From Paludibacter sp. (GTDB lineage Bacteria; Bacteroidota; Bacteroidia; Bacteroidales; Paludibacteraceae): a stretch of DNA of 8,207 nt. Positions 1-7,798 of the stretch are shown piece by piece (positions within the stretch are counted from its first letter, which is position 1; every line of letters starts with the position of its first letter). A program made the position numbers and the translations under genes. The notes beneath the pieces are model-generated. The model saw only the letters and a program-made list of their open reading frames with translations. It was not told the DNA's origin and did no database searches. The stretch lies in NCBI GenBank assembly GCA_009787075.1, contig WRGS01000167.1, positions 1-8,207 of the forward strand, given 5' to 3'.

Positions 1-243
1 GTTTTCGTTGGACAAATGCGTGACAAGGAAATTGATTTTATTGCCGAACGAGGAAGTGAAAGATGTTACATTCAAGTAGCGTATAAACTGCAATTAGATA
101 AAACAATTGACAGAGAATTTGGTAATCTACTGAATATTAAAGACAATTTTCCTAAAATGGTTGTAACAATGGACGAATTGGCAGGGACGGACTATCAGGG
201 CATACGGCATATTCATATTTTGGATTTTTTACAACAAAAATAA
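1..243 (+). CDS. C-terminal end of an AAA-type ATPase with DUF4143 domain (partial)
   Basis: The reading frame is open from base 1 to the TAA at 241-243, so the visible 80 codons are the end of a longer gene that starts outside the window. The sequence resembles the C-terminus of the large prokaryotic family of P-loop ATPases with a DUF4143 domain: a D-K-E-I-D-F-I stretch, then Y-I-Q-V-A-Y, then a run like REFGNLLNIKDNFPK, and an ending of the type GIRHIHILDFL. In this family the C-terminal domain is related to PD-(D/E)XK nuclease folds, often with the catalytic lysine lost, as the Q in YIQVAY suggests here. The biological role of these ATPases is poorly known; they are accessory genes, scattered and often present in many copies in Bacteroidetes genomes. 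The ATPase domain itself is not visible. The ATG at 16 is internal to the domain and not a credible start. Confidence 0.8.
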   Translation, partial: VFVGQMRDKEIDFIAERGSERCYIQVAYKLQLDKTIDREFGNLLNIKDNFPKMVVTMDELAGTDYQGIRHIHILDFLQQK

Positions 244-246
244 TTT

Positions 247-274
247 CCCGCCAAATTTGCAATTCAGTGGCGGG
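247..274. terminator. GC-rich hairpin just after the ATPase gene, possible terminator
   Basis: Seven perfectly paired bases, CCCGCCA (247-253) with TGGCGGG (268-274), enclose a 14-base loop three bases after the stop codon. It stands out as GC-rich in AT-rich surroundings. No T-run follows on the + strand, so a classic intrinsic terminator is not shown; it could be a transcript-end stabilising hairpin or a remnant of a repeat. Confidence 0.4.
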
Positions 275-286
275 TAAGTATAAGCA

Positions 287-319
287 TTTGTAATGCGGAA
301 ATAAAGTAAAATATAAATG
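287..319 (+). promoter_or_regulatory. Weak candidate promoter for the NTF2-like lipoprotein gene
   Basis: TTTG at 287-290 and TATAAATG at 312-319 are separated by 21 bases. This roughly resembles the Bacteroidetes -33 (TTTG) and -7 (TAnnTTTG) elements, but the -7 box has two mismatches. The leader to the ATG at 349 would be about 20 bases. No better candidate is visible between the upstream hairpin and the gene. Confidence 0.25.
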
Positions 320-348
320 TATTAACATTTTAATAAAAAGAATTAAAA

Positions 349-768
349 ATGAAAAAAGAAATAATTATTATCGTAATATTTTTTAGCGTTTTTTCTGTAA
401 ATTGTAGTAACAGAACAGAAAATACAAATACAAACACAAGCGTAAATAGTAATAATCAGGAAGTTACAGAAAATGTTGATTATGTTGTAAATAAGAACTT
501 GGATACTATTGAAGGCAGATATACAGGTCTTAATATGCCGCGTGAAGGGATAATACCTAATGCAGAAATAGCCTATAAAATAGCACAAACTCTTTTTTAT
601 AGTTTTTTTGATAATAAAATGCTTGATTCGGAAAAACCTTTTCAAGTAAATTTGAAAAATGGAGTTTGGATTATAGAAGGTGATTGGAAAGGTAGAGTAG
701 GAGGCGTTGCATATATTGAAATACAACAGAGCGACGGTAAAATATTAACATTTAATCATACAAAATAA
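349..768 (+). CDS. Putative lipoprotein with NTF2-fold immunity-protein-like domain
   Basis: A 139-residue protein. Residues 2-18 form a short charged start and a hydrophobic stretch (KKE then IIIIVIFFSVFSV) that ends in N-C at 18-19, so it looks like a lipoprotein signal with Cys19 as the lipidated residue; the Asn before the Cys makes the lipobox imperfect. Residues 20-45 are a low-complexity linker rich in Asn, Thr and Ser, as is usual after a lipid anchor. Residues about 68-139 look like the NTF2-fold immunity domain: a helix with IPNAEIAYKIAQ, then PFQVNL, GVWIIEGDW, GGVAYIEIQ and a final DGKIL segment. Members of this family are assigned as immunity partners of polymorphic toxins from genome context, but many are orphan envelope proteins. 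No toxin gene is next to it. The gene is more AT-rich than rpoC, 98 bases downstream, which fits an accessory gene. The ATG at 349 is chosen because it gives the signal sequence directly. Domain call is by motif recall, not by search. Confidence 0.7.
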   Translation: MKKEIIIIVIFFSVFSVNCSNRTENTNTNTSVNSNNQEVTENVDYVVNKNLDTIEGRYTGLNMPREGIIPNAEIAYKIAQTLFYSFFDNKMLDSEKPFQVNLKNGVWIIEGDWKGRVGGVAYIEIQQSDGKILTFNHTK

Positions 769-795
769 AATCAATTAGAAAATATATTATAAATA

Positions 796-828
796 TTGCA
801 CATATTACCAAAATTTTTACTACCTTTG
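796..828 (+). promoter_or_regulatory. Bacteroidetes-type promoter for rpoC
   Basis: TACCTTTG at 821-828 is an exact match to the Bacteroidetes -7 consensus TAnnTTTG. A TTG at 796-798 lies 22 bases upstream, slightly farther than the usual -33 spacing. Transcription would begin near 835, giving a leader of about 30 bases to the rpoC ATG at 867. This suggests rpoC is transcribed from its own promoter and does not depend on an upstream rpoB promoter. Confidence 0.65.
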
Positions 829-866
829 CGCCCTTTTTAATCATTCAGGATTAATTAATTCACAAG

Positions 867-3800
867 ATGGCATATAAAATAGAAAATAAAACTAAAGGGA
901 ATGATTTCAGAACAATCTCTATCGGGTTGGCATCGCCCGAAGAAATCCTGAAACTTTCTAATGGCGAAGTGCTTAAGCCCGAAACTATAAACTACCGCAC
1001 TTACAAACCCGAACGCGACGGTTTGTTCTGCGAACGTATTTTCGGACCCACGCGCGATTACGAATGTAACTGCGGAAAGTACAAACGCATTCGTTACAAA
1101 GGCGTCGTTTGCGACCGTTGCGGCGTTGAAGTTACAGAAAAGAAAGTGCGCCGCGAACGCACAGGGCATATTCATTTGGTTGTTCCTGTGGCGCATATTT
1201 GGTATTTCCGCTCGTTGCCAAACAAAATAGGTTACCTTTTGGGTATGCCTACCAAAAAACTTGATGCAATTATTTATTACGAAAAATATGTAATTATTCA
1301 AGGCGGCATTCTCGAAAACGGTGAAAATATTACCAAAGGCGAACTTCTTAACGAAGACGAATATTTGCAGATTTTAGAAAGCCTCCCGCACGAAAATCAG
1401 ATGTGCGACGACAACGACCCGAATAAATTTATAGCAAAAATGGGCGCAGAGGCAATCTACGACCTGCTTGTACGTTTGGATTTGGACGAATTGTCGTACT
1501 CTTTGCGCGATAAGGCAAGCAATGACACTTCGCAGCAGCGTAAAAATGAGGCATTGAAACGTTTGCAAATTATTGAGGCGTTCCGTGCAGCGCGGCATCG
1601 CAACCACCCCGAATGGATGGTGCTCAAAGTGATTCCTGTTATTCCGCCCGATTTGCGTCCGCTTGTGCCGCTTGACGGCGGTAGATTTGCAACTTCCGAT
1701 TTGAACGACCTTTACCGCCGCGTTATTATTCGCAATAATCGTTTGAAAAGATTGATTGAAATCAAAGCGCCAGAAGTTATTTTGCGCAACGAAAAACGTA
1801 TGCTGCAAGAGGCTGTGGATTCTTTGCTTGATAATTCGAGAAAATCTTCTGCTGTAAAAACCGATTCAAACCGTCCTTTGAAATCGCTTTCCGACAGTTT
1901 GAAAGGCAAACAGGGTCGTTTCCGTCAGAATTTGCTCGGAAAACGCGTAGATTACTCTGCCCGTTCGGTTATTGTCGTTGGTCCTGAACTTAAAATGCAT
2001 GAATGCGGCATTCCAAAAGAAATGGCTGCCGAACTTTACAAACCGTTTGTAATCAGAAAATTAATTGAACGCGGAATTGTTAAAACCGTTAAATCGGCAA
2101 AAAAAGTTATCGACCGCAAAGACCCTGTTATTTGGGATATTTTGGAATATGTAATGAAAGGACATCCTGTTTTGCTCAATCGTGCGCCGACTTTGCACCG
2201 ACTTGGTATTCAGGCATTCCAACCTAAAATGATTGAAGGTAAGGCAATTCAACTTCACCCGCTTTCCTGTACGGCGTTTAACGCCGACTTCGATGGCGAC
2301 CAAATGGCTGTTCATCTTCCGCTTGGCAACGCAGCGATTTTGGAGGCGCAATTGCTTATGCTTGCCTCGCATAATATATTAAATCCTGCAAACGGCGCAC
2401 CTATTACCGTTCCATCGCAGGATATGGTTTTAGGACTTTATTATATAACAAAACCTCGTCCGGGCGCAAAAGGCGAGGGTTTAGTGTTCTATTCGCCCGA
2501 AGAGGCGGAAATTGCCTACAACGAAAAACAGGTTGCTTTGCACGCGCTTGTAAAAGTACGCACACGCGATATTGACGAAAATAAAAAGCCGATTACAAGA
2601 CTTATTGAAACAACGGTAGGACGAATTATGTTCAATAAAACTGTTCCCAAAGAAATGGGATATATAAATGAATTACTGTCAAGAAAATCGTTGCGCGATA
2701 TTATCGGAAATGTAATTAAAACCTGCGGCGTGGCTCGTACTGCGCAATTCCTCGATGATATTAAGGATTTGGGATATATAATGGCGTTCAAAGGCGGACT
2801 TTCGTTCAATTTGGGAGATGTTATCATTCCTAAAGAAAAAGAAGATCTTGTAAAAGAAGGAAATGCGGAAGTTGATGAGATTTTGAATAACTATAATATG
2901 GGATTCATTACTTTCAACGAGCGTTACAACCAGATTATCGACACTTGGACGCACGTAAATTCAAAACTTTCAAATATTTTGATGAAGCAACTGTCGGAAG
3001 ATAATCAGGGTTTCAATTCCGTTTATATGATGTTGGATTCTGGCGCGCGCGGCTCAAAAGAGCAAATTAGGCAACTTTCGGGTATGCGTGGTTTGATGGC
3101 AAAGCCGCAAAAATCGGGTGCAGAAGGTGGACAAATTATTGAAAATCCGATTTTGTCGAATTTTAAAGAAGGTTTGTCGGTGTTAGAATATTTCATTTCA
3201 ACTCACGGTGCGCGTAAAGGTTTGGCTGATACGGCTTTGAAAACTGCCGATGCAGGTTATCTCACGCGCCGACTTGTCGATGTTTCGCACGATGTAATTA
3301 TTCGCGAGGAAGATTGCGGAACATTGCGCGGACTTGTTGCAAGTGAAATTAAAAATAATGAAGATATTGTTGCCTCGCTTTACGACAGAATTTTGGGGCG
3401 CGTGTCGGTTCACAATGTTTATCACCCGCTTACAGGCGAATTAATAGTTTCTTCTGGCGAAGAAATTAACGAAACAAGCGCGAAAAAAATTCAGGAATCG
3501 CCTATTGAAAATGTTGAAATCCGCTCGGTTCTCACCTGCGAATCCAAACACGGTGTTTGTGCAAAATGCTACGGACGCAACCTTGCAACAGGTAAAATGG
3601 TAGGTATGGGCGAGGCTGTCGGCGTTATTGCAGCCCAATCAATCGGCGAACCGGGAACGCAATTAACACTGCGTACATTCCACGTCGGAGGTGTGGCTTC
3701 AAATGTTGGCGCAGAATCCAAAATTGTTCTTAAATATGATGGTCGCATCGAATTTGACGAACTTCGTACCGTTGATGCAAAAGACGATGATGGAAAAGAA

Positions 3801-5171
3801 TATAAAGTGGTAGTTAGCCGCCTTACAGAAATGCGTCTTATCGACATTAATACAGGCATTGCACTGACAACTCAAAATGTTCCTTATGGTTCAAAACTTT
3901 ACGCAAATCATGGCGATATGGGAAAGAAAGGCTTGCTTATTTGCGAGTGGGACCCGTTCAATGCGGTTATTATTGCCGAAGGCGAAGGAAAAATCAAGTT
4001 TGAAGATGTTGTTGAAAATCTGACATTTAAAACCGAAATTGACGATGCTACAGGTTTGAAGGAAAAAATTATTTCCGAATCAAAAGACCGTACAAAAATT
4101 CCGTCTGCGCATATTGTTTCCAAAAGTGGCGAAATTATAAAAACATATAATTTGCCTGTTGGAGCGCACTTGGTGCTCAACGATGGAGACAAAATTAAAG
4201 TAGGACAGATGCTTGTAAAAATTCCGCGTGCAGTTGGTAAAGCGGGCGATATTACAGGCGGTTTGCCTCGAGTAACAGAACTTTTTGAAGCACGTAATCC
4301 GTCAAATCCTGCTGTTGTGGCTGAAATTGACGGTGAAATTAATTTTGGAAAGATAAAACGCGGTAACCGCGAACTTTCTGTTACTTCAAAACTTGGCGCA
4401 GTTAAAAAGTATATGATTCCTTTGTCAAAACAAATTTTGGTGCAGGAAAACGACTTTGTACGCGCAGGAACGCCGCTTTCGGACGGGGCAATTACTCCTG
4501 CCGATATTTTGGCTATCAAAGGACCAACCGCCGTACAGGATTATATTGTTAATGAGGTGCAGGACGTTTATCGTTTGCAGGGAGTACAAATCAACGACAA
4601 ACATTTTGAGGTAATTGTACGTCAAATGATGAATCGTGTTGAGATTGAAGACCCGGGAGATACGCGTTTCCTTGAACGGCAAGTTGTTGGCAAACACGAT
4701 TTTATGGAAGAAAACGACCGTATTTGGGGCAAAAAAGTTGTTGTCAATTCGGGCGATTCCGAAAATCTGAAAGTTGGGCAAATCGTTGCGCCTCGCAAAC
4801 TGCGCGATGAAAATTCGATGCTCAAACGCCGCGACCGCAAACCTGTTCAAACGCGCGATTCAGTTCCCGCTACTTCAAATCAGATTTTGCAGGGAATTAC
4901 ACGCGCTGCTTTGCAAACAGACAGTTTTATGTCGGCTGCATCGTTTCAGGAAACAACAAAAGTGCTTAATGATGCCGCTATCAATGCAAAAGTTGATAGA
5001 CTTGAAGGAATGAAAGAAAACGTAATTTGCGGTCATCTCATTCCCGCAGGAACAGGACAGAGAAGTTTTGAAAAACTTATCGTTTATTCGCTCGACGATT
5101 ACGAAAAGCGTTTGAATATGAAACAAAACCTTGTTGATGGCAATGGCGAAGATGCAAGCGATGAAGATTAA
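867..5171 (+). CDS. rpoC: DNA-directed RNA polymerase subunit beta'
   Basis: A complete 1434-residue beta' subunit, within the usual size for Bacteroidetes. It forms the catalytic centre of RNA polymerase together with beta. Visible landmarks in order: the N-terminal zinc-binding cysteines C67, C69, C82 and C85; the clamp and lid region; the NADFDGDQM motif at 472-480, whose Asp474, Asp476 and Asp478 bind the catalytic magnesium; the second zinc site C817, C891, C898 and C901; the bridge-helix/trigger-loop segment with SIGEPGTQLTLRTFHVGG, where His939 corresponds to E. coli His936 and Leu935 replaces Met932; a long insertion between about 945 and 1125 comparable to the E. coli SI3 insertion in the trigger loop; then the conserved DITGGLPRVTELFEAR; and an acidic C-terminus. 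No frameshift or missing key residue is visible. The ATG at 867 gives the usual MAYK-type Bacteroidetes start; there is no clear Shine-Dalgarno, as is common in this phylum. rpoB is not upstream, which is unusual. A strong terminator follows. Confidence 0.99.
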   Translation: MAYKIENKTKGNDFRTISIGLASPEEILKLSNGEVLKPETINYRTYKPERDGLFCERIFGPTRDYECNCGKYKRIRYKGVVCDRCGVEVTEKKVRRERTGHIHLVVPVAHIWYFRSLPNKIGYLLGMPTKKLDAIIYYEKYVIIQGGILENGENITKGELLNEDEYLQILESLPHENQMCDDNDPNKFIAKMGAEAIYDLLVRLDLDELSYSLRDKASNDTSQQRKNEALKRLQIIEAFRAARHRNHPEWMVLKVIPVIPPDLRPLVPLDGGRFATSDLNDLYRRVIIRNNRLKRLIEIKAPEVILRNEKRMLQEAVDSLLDNSRKSSAVKTDSNRPLKSLSDSLKGKQGRFRQNLLGKRVDYSARSVIVVGPELKMHECGIPKEMAAELYKPFVIRKLIERGIVKTVKSAKKVIDRKDPVIWDILEYVMKGHPVLLNRAPTLHRLGIQAFQPKMIEGKAIQLHPLSCTAFNADFDGDQMAVHLPLGNAAILEAQLLMLASHNILNPANGAPITVPSQDMVLGLYYITKPRPGAKGEGLVFYSPEEAEIAYNEKQVALHALVKVRTRDIDENKKPITRLIETTVGRIMFNKTVPKEMGYINELLSRKSLRDIIGNVIKTCGVARTAQFLDDIKDLGYIMAFKGGLSFNLGDVIIPKEKEDLVKEGNAEVDEILNNYNMGFITFNERYNQIIDTWTHVNSKLSNILMKQLSEDNQGFNSVYMMLDSGARGSKEQIRQLSGMRGLMAKPQKSGAEGGQIIENPILSNFKEGLSVLEYFISTHGARKGLADTALKTADAGYLTRRLVDVSHDVIIREEDCGTLRGLVASEIKNNEDIVASLYDRILGRVSVHNVYHPLTGELIVSSGEEINETSAKKIQESPIENVEIRSVLTCESKHGVCAKCYGRNLATGKMVGMGEAVGVIAAQSIGEPGTQLTLRTFHVGGVASNVGAESKIVLKYDGRIEFDELRTVDAKDDDGKEYKVVVSRLTEMRLIDINTGIALTTQNVPYGSKLYANHGDMGKKGLLICEWDPFNAVIIAEGEGKIKFEDVVENLTFKTEIDDATGLKEKIISESKDRTKIPSAHIVSKSGEIIKTYNLPVGAHLVLNDGDKIKVGQMLVKIPRAVGKAGDITGGLPRVTELFEARNPSNPAVVAEIDGEINFGKIKRGNRELSVTSKLGAVKKYMIPLSKQILVQENDFVRAGTPLSDGAITPADILAIKGPTAVQDYIVNEVQDVYRLQGVQINDKHFEVIVRQMMNRVEIEDPGDTRFLERQVVGKHDFMEENDRIWGKKVVVNSGDSENLKVGQIVAPRKLRDENSMLKRRDRKPVQTRDSVPATSNQILQGITRAALQTDSFMSAASFQETTKVLNDAAINAKVDRLEGMKENVICGHLIPAGTGQRSFEKLIVYSLDDYEKRLNMKQNLVDGNGEDASDED

Positions 5172-5219
5172 GGGTGATTTGCAAGTTAAATAAAAGATAA
5201 TCAAAAGATTATATCTCGG

Positions 5220-5257
5220 CAACCCTGCTTATTGTTAAGCAGGGTTGTTGGTTTTTT
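5220..5257 (+). terminator. Intrinsic terminator of rpoC
   Basis: A perfect 12-base-pair stem (5220-5231 with 5236-5247) with a four-base TTGT loop begins 48 bases after the rpoC stop codon and is followed, after a short GTTGG stretch in which two further weak pairs are possible, by six T (5252-5257). This is a strong rightward terminator. It also lies 16 bases past the stop codon of the convergent receptor gene; on that strand no T-run follows, so it would act there as a 3'-end hairpin rather than a clear terminator. Confidence 0.9.
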
Positions 5258-5262
5258 GCATC

Positions 5263-7728
5263 TTAAAATTTTACGGTTGTTGTGAAAAGCAAATTTGTTC
5301 CTGCCTGTGGGAAATAACGTTTTTCGTTAATGCGCTGTGTGTCGTAAAAATACGTATCGTAAATAAAGGCATTGCTCGAATATTCTGTATTGAAAATATT
5401 ATTTACAAGCAATTGAAAAGCGATTCCGTCAATTTTTTGCATTTTCCAAAAATAATTAACTGCCGCATTATTAACAAAATAAGGCGCAAGACTGCGGTCG
5501 TTGCTTTGAGTATTGTCAATAAATTGTCTGCCAACGTAAGATGAAATAAATTGCAGGTTAAGTTGCTTATAATCAAAGCAAAAAATGCTGTTTGCAACAA
5601 TATTCGGCGAGTATGCAATATCCGTATTTTTGTGTTCTATCGGCTTTTGCCCCAGATAATTCCAATCCGCATCGTATGTGCTGACAAATTCGGTAAATTC
5701 TTTAATTTTATTTTTATTCAATGAAAAATTTCCGTTCCAACTCAATAAATCCGAAATTTTCACTGCGCCCGAAATTTCAATTCCGCGCCTGTAACTTTTT
5801 GGAATATTGACGCTTAACAATTCGCCAATATCGCTGATTTGCCCTGTGAGAATTAACTGATTTTTGTATTGCATATTGTATAAATTCACTTCGGCGGTAA
5901 ATCGCTGCGCAGCAAGGCGATAACCAAATTCGGCATCAAAAAGCCGCTCGCTTGTCGGACGCTGATTTTCGCCCGCTTCGGTGTAACAGTTGCGGTTTGG
6001 TTCGCGGTTGGCAACAGAAAATGATGCATATACGCTGTTTTTACTGTTTAAATAATAATTTGCGCCAATTTTCGGATTGAAAAAATTAAAAGTATGATCT
6101 TGGGTTAAATCTCTCATTTTCATTGTGTTTTCATCAAATTTATCGTCAGTTCCTTTTAATTTATACTCAATTCCGCGATATTGAAAATCTGCGGTAATTG
6201 TCAGATTTTTAATTATTTGATAATTTAATTTAAGATAAATATTTCCGTCTGTTTTATCGGAATTTCCGTTGTACCAATCTTGCGGAGCAACAAAATCGTC
6301 GGCAGGATTGCGCACCCAAAGGATTTTTCCGAAATGTTTGCCGTAATAATTGCTCAATCCGCCGCCCAAAGCGGCTTTAAAATTGTCAAATTCATAGTTG
6401 AGTGCAAAAATTCCGCCGTAAAAATCATTGTCAAGCCATTTTTGACGAATCAAATCGGTTGTTTTGCTGCCGTTGGGCGAAGTGAGCAAATATTCCTTAT
6501 ATTTGCGCTTGGTTTTATATTCTTCGTAAAAACCCTTGCCTTTGGTATAGTGCAGAGCAACATTAAAATCCAAATAATGCCTTGAATTTAACAGATTTTG
6601 ATAAAAATGAAGTTGATAATGCGTTTGCGTGTAATCGTCAATTTGATTTTTGTAAAATTGCGTAACTCCGTTATCGTCAGTATATTTGCCCGCATCGTTG
6701 TATGTTCGCGAATAAATTAGCGGATTGACTGCAATTTTATCCAAATCAACTCCGTTCCACGCCTGATATGTTTTTTCTTTTCCGCCAAAAGTAATGAATT
6801 TCAGCGAGTTATTATTGCCGAAATATCCTGCCGCAGCATAATAACTTTTCAAATCGGATTTTGCGCGGTCTATATATCCATCGGACGAAATACCAGAAAT
6901 CCGCGCCTCTGCCGCAAATTTTTTATCAATTTTGCCTGTTCCTGCTTTTAATGTGTATCTTCGCGTGTTGAACGAGCCGTAAGTTGCTGAGATTTCGCCG
7001 TATGGATTGCTGTTCATTTGCAAAGTTTCCATATTTATGCTTGCGCCAAACGCTGCCGCGCCGTTGGTAGAAGCGCCTACGCCGCGCTGCACCTGCACAG
7101 AGGCAAGCGAAGATGCAAAATCGGGCAAATCTACAAAATACGACTCGTGGCTTTCGGCATCGTTGAGCGGAATGCCGTTTGTGGTAACATTGATGCGGTT
7201 TGCCTCTGTTCCGCGAATGCGGAAATTTGTGTAGCCAATTCCCGCGCCAGCATCGGAAGTTGCTACAAATGAAGGAGTTAATGCAAGCAGATACGGAATA
7301 TCCTGCCCGCCATTGCCTTTGGCGATTTCGTCATTGCGAATTGTTGTGTGCGCAATAGGCGAATCGTGTTTTGCCCTTGTGGAATAAACAGTTACATCAT
7401 CTAAATAAAAATCATCTCTGATTAAATCGCGAAACATCTTGATGGTCAACGAATTGTCAAGAGATGCTTTTTTTCTGACAATAATATAACCAATGCAGGA
7501 AACTTCAATTTCAAATGATTTTTCTGTCAGATTTTCAAAAATAAATTCACCGTTAATGTTGGTTACTGTTGTTAATAAAATCGAATTGTCATTAGATTTT
7601 AATAATTTCACAGTTGCGCCATATATTGGCTCATTGTTGTAATTATCAACTACTTTACCTTTGATAAAATGTTGTCCGTTGGCGCATATTGCCGTAAAAA
7701 TTAAAAGTGAAATAAAAATTTTTCTCAT
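5263..7728 (-). CDS. TonB-dependent outer membrane receptor, probably for thiamin or a related compound
   Basis: An 821-residue outer-membrane receptor, energised by TonB-ExbBD across the periplasm. Residues 1 to about 18 are a signal peptide (MRKIFISLLIFTAICANG). Residues about 20-97 form a carboxypeptidase-regulatory-like beta domain typical of Bacteroidetes receptors. A DDVTVYSTRA stretch at 110-119 is a plausible TonB box, followed by the plug domain to about 235, with the conserved FRIRGTEANRI, NGIPLNDAESH and VQVQRGVGASTNGAAAFG segments. The rest is the beta-barrel, ending in an aromatic residue (TTTVKF) as outer-membrane barrels do. The ATG at 7728 is preferred because it places the signal peptide at the N-terminus; the frame extends upstream only through a TTG at 7758. 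Substrate: the TPP riboswitch in the leader points to thiamin, its phosphates or a precursor. Riboswitch-controlled thiamin receptors of this kind are known in Bacteroides, often beside pnuT. Here the gene stands alone, so substrate is an inference from regulation, not from the protein. Confidence 0.93.
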   Translation of the reverse strand: MRKIFISLLIFTAICANGQHFIKGKVVDNYNNEPIYGATVKLLKSNDNSILLTTVTNINGEFIFENLTEKSFEIEVSCIGYIIVRKKASLDNSLTIKMFRDLIRDDFYLDDVTVYSTRAKHDSPIAHTTIRNDEIAKGNGGQDIPYLLALTPSFVATSDAGAGIGYTNFRIRGTEANRINVTTNGIPLNDAESHESYFVDLPDFASSLASVQVQRGVGASTNGAAAFGASINMETLQMNSNPYGEISATYGSFNTRRYTLKAGTGKIDKKFAAEARISGISSDGYIDRAKSDLKSYYAAAGYFGNNNSLKFITFGGKEKTYQAWNGVDLDKIAVNPLIYSRTYNDAGKYTDDNGVTQFYKNQIDDYTQTHYQLHFYQNLLNSRHYLDFNVALHYTKGKGFYEEYKTKRKYKEYLLTSPNGSKTTDLIRQKWLDNDFYGGIFALNYEFDNFKAALGGGLSNYYGKHFGKILWVRNPADDFVAPQDWYNGNSDKTDGNIYLKLNYQIIKNLTITADFQYRGIEYKLKGTDDKFDENTMKMRDLTQDHTFNFFNPKIGANYYLNSKNSVYASFSVANREPNRNCYTEAGENQRPTSERLFDAEFGYRLAAQRFTAEVNLYNMQYKNQLILTGQISDIGELLSVNIPKSYRRGIEISGAVKISDLLSWNGNFSLNKNKIKEFTEFVSTYDADWNYLGQKPIEHKNTDIAYSPNIVANSIFCFDYKQLNLQFISSYVGRQFIDNTQSNDRSLAPYFVNNAAVNYFWKMQKIDGIAFQLLVNNIFNTEYSSNAFIYDTYFYDTQRINEKRYFPQAGTNLLFTTTVKF

Positions 7729-7766
7729 AAAAAATAATTTAATAAAAAAGTTAAACAATTAATTAT

Positions 7767-7774
7767 GAGTGCTT
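7767..7774 (-). promoter_or_regulatory. Possible expression-platform element pairing with the riboswitch
   Basis: On the transcript strand this segment reads AAGCACTC and can pair over eight positions, with one G-U, to GGGTGCTT in the aptamer (7860-7867), which forms the 5' side of P2 and the start of P3. The two pairings exclude each other, so this could be the ligand-dependent switch element. It lies 39-46 bases before the start codon. A T-run at 7744-7749 follows, but the hairpin directly before it is weak and AT-only, so a clear terminator is not shown. Function is inferred. Confidence 0.35.
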
Positions 7775-7798
7775 TAAATGCAAGGAAGAAGTTTGCCG

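Noticed and set aside
315..330. Small AT-only inverted repeat (AAATGT/ACATTT) before the NTF2-like gene
   Set aside because: Six pairs in very AT-rich DNA are expected by chance and show no terminator or operator context.
343..726. Open frame antisense to the NTF2-like gene
   Set aside because: The translation is rich in Ile, Tyr, Phe and Asn from AT-rich DNA and has no recognisable features; the + strand frame has a signal sequence and a known-type domain.
3908..4519. Long open frame of 203 codons antisense to rpoC
   Set aside because: It is the shadow of the rpoC coding strand; the composition is not protein-like and no domain is recognisable. The same holds for the other frames inside rpoC.
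5245..5544. Open frame of 99 codons on the + strand starting inside the rpoC terminator
   Set aside because: It overlaps the terminator and the conserved C-terminal barrel of the receptor on the other strand.
7744..7756. T-run on the minus strand before the receptor gene as riboswitch terminator
   Set aside because: The preceding sequence forms only a very weak AT hairpin, so a working intrinsic terminator cannot be supported.
7729..7758. Upstream extension of the receptor gene by ten codons (MFNFFIKLFF)
   Set aside because: It starts with TTG and would put a second hydrophobic stretch before a normal signal peptide; the ATG at 7728 gives a standard N-terminus.
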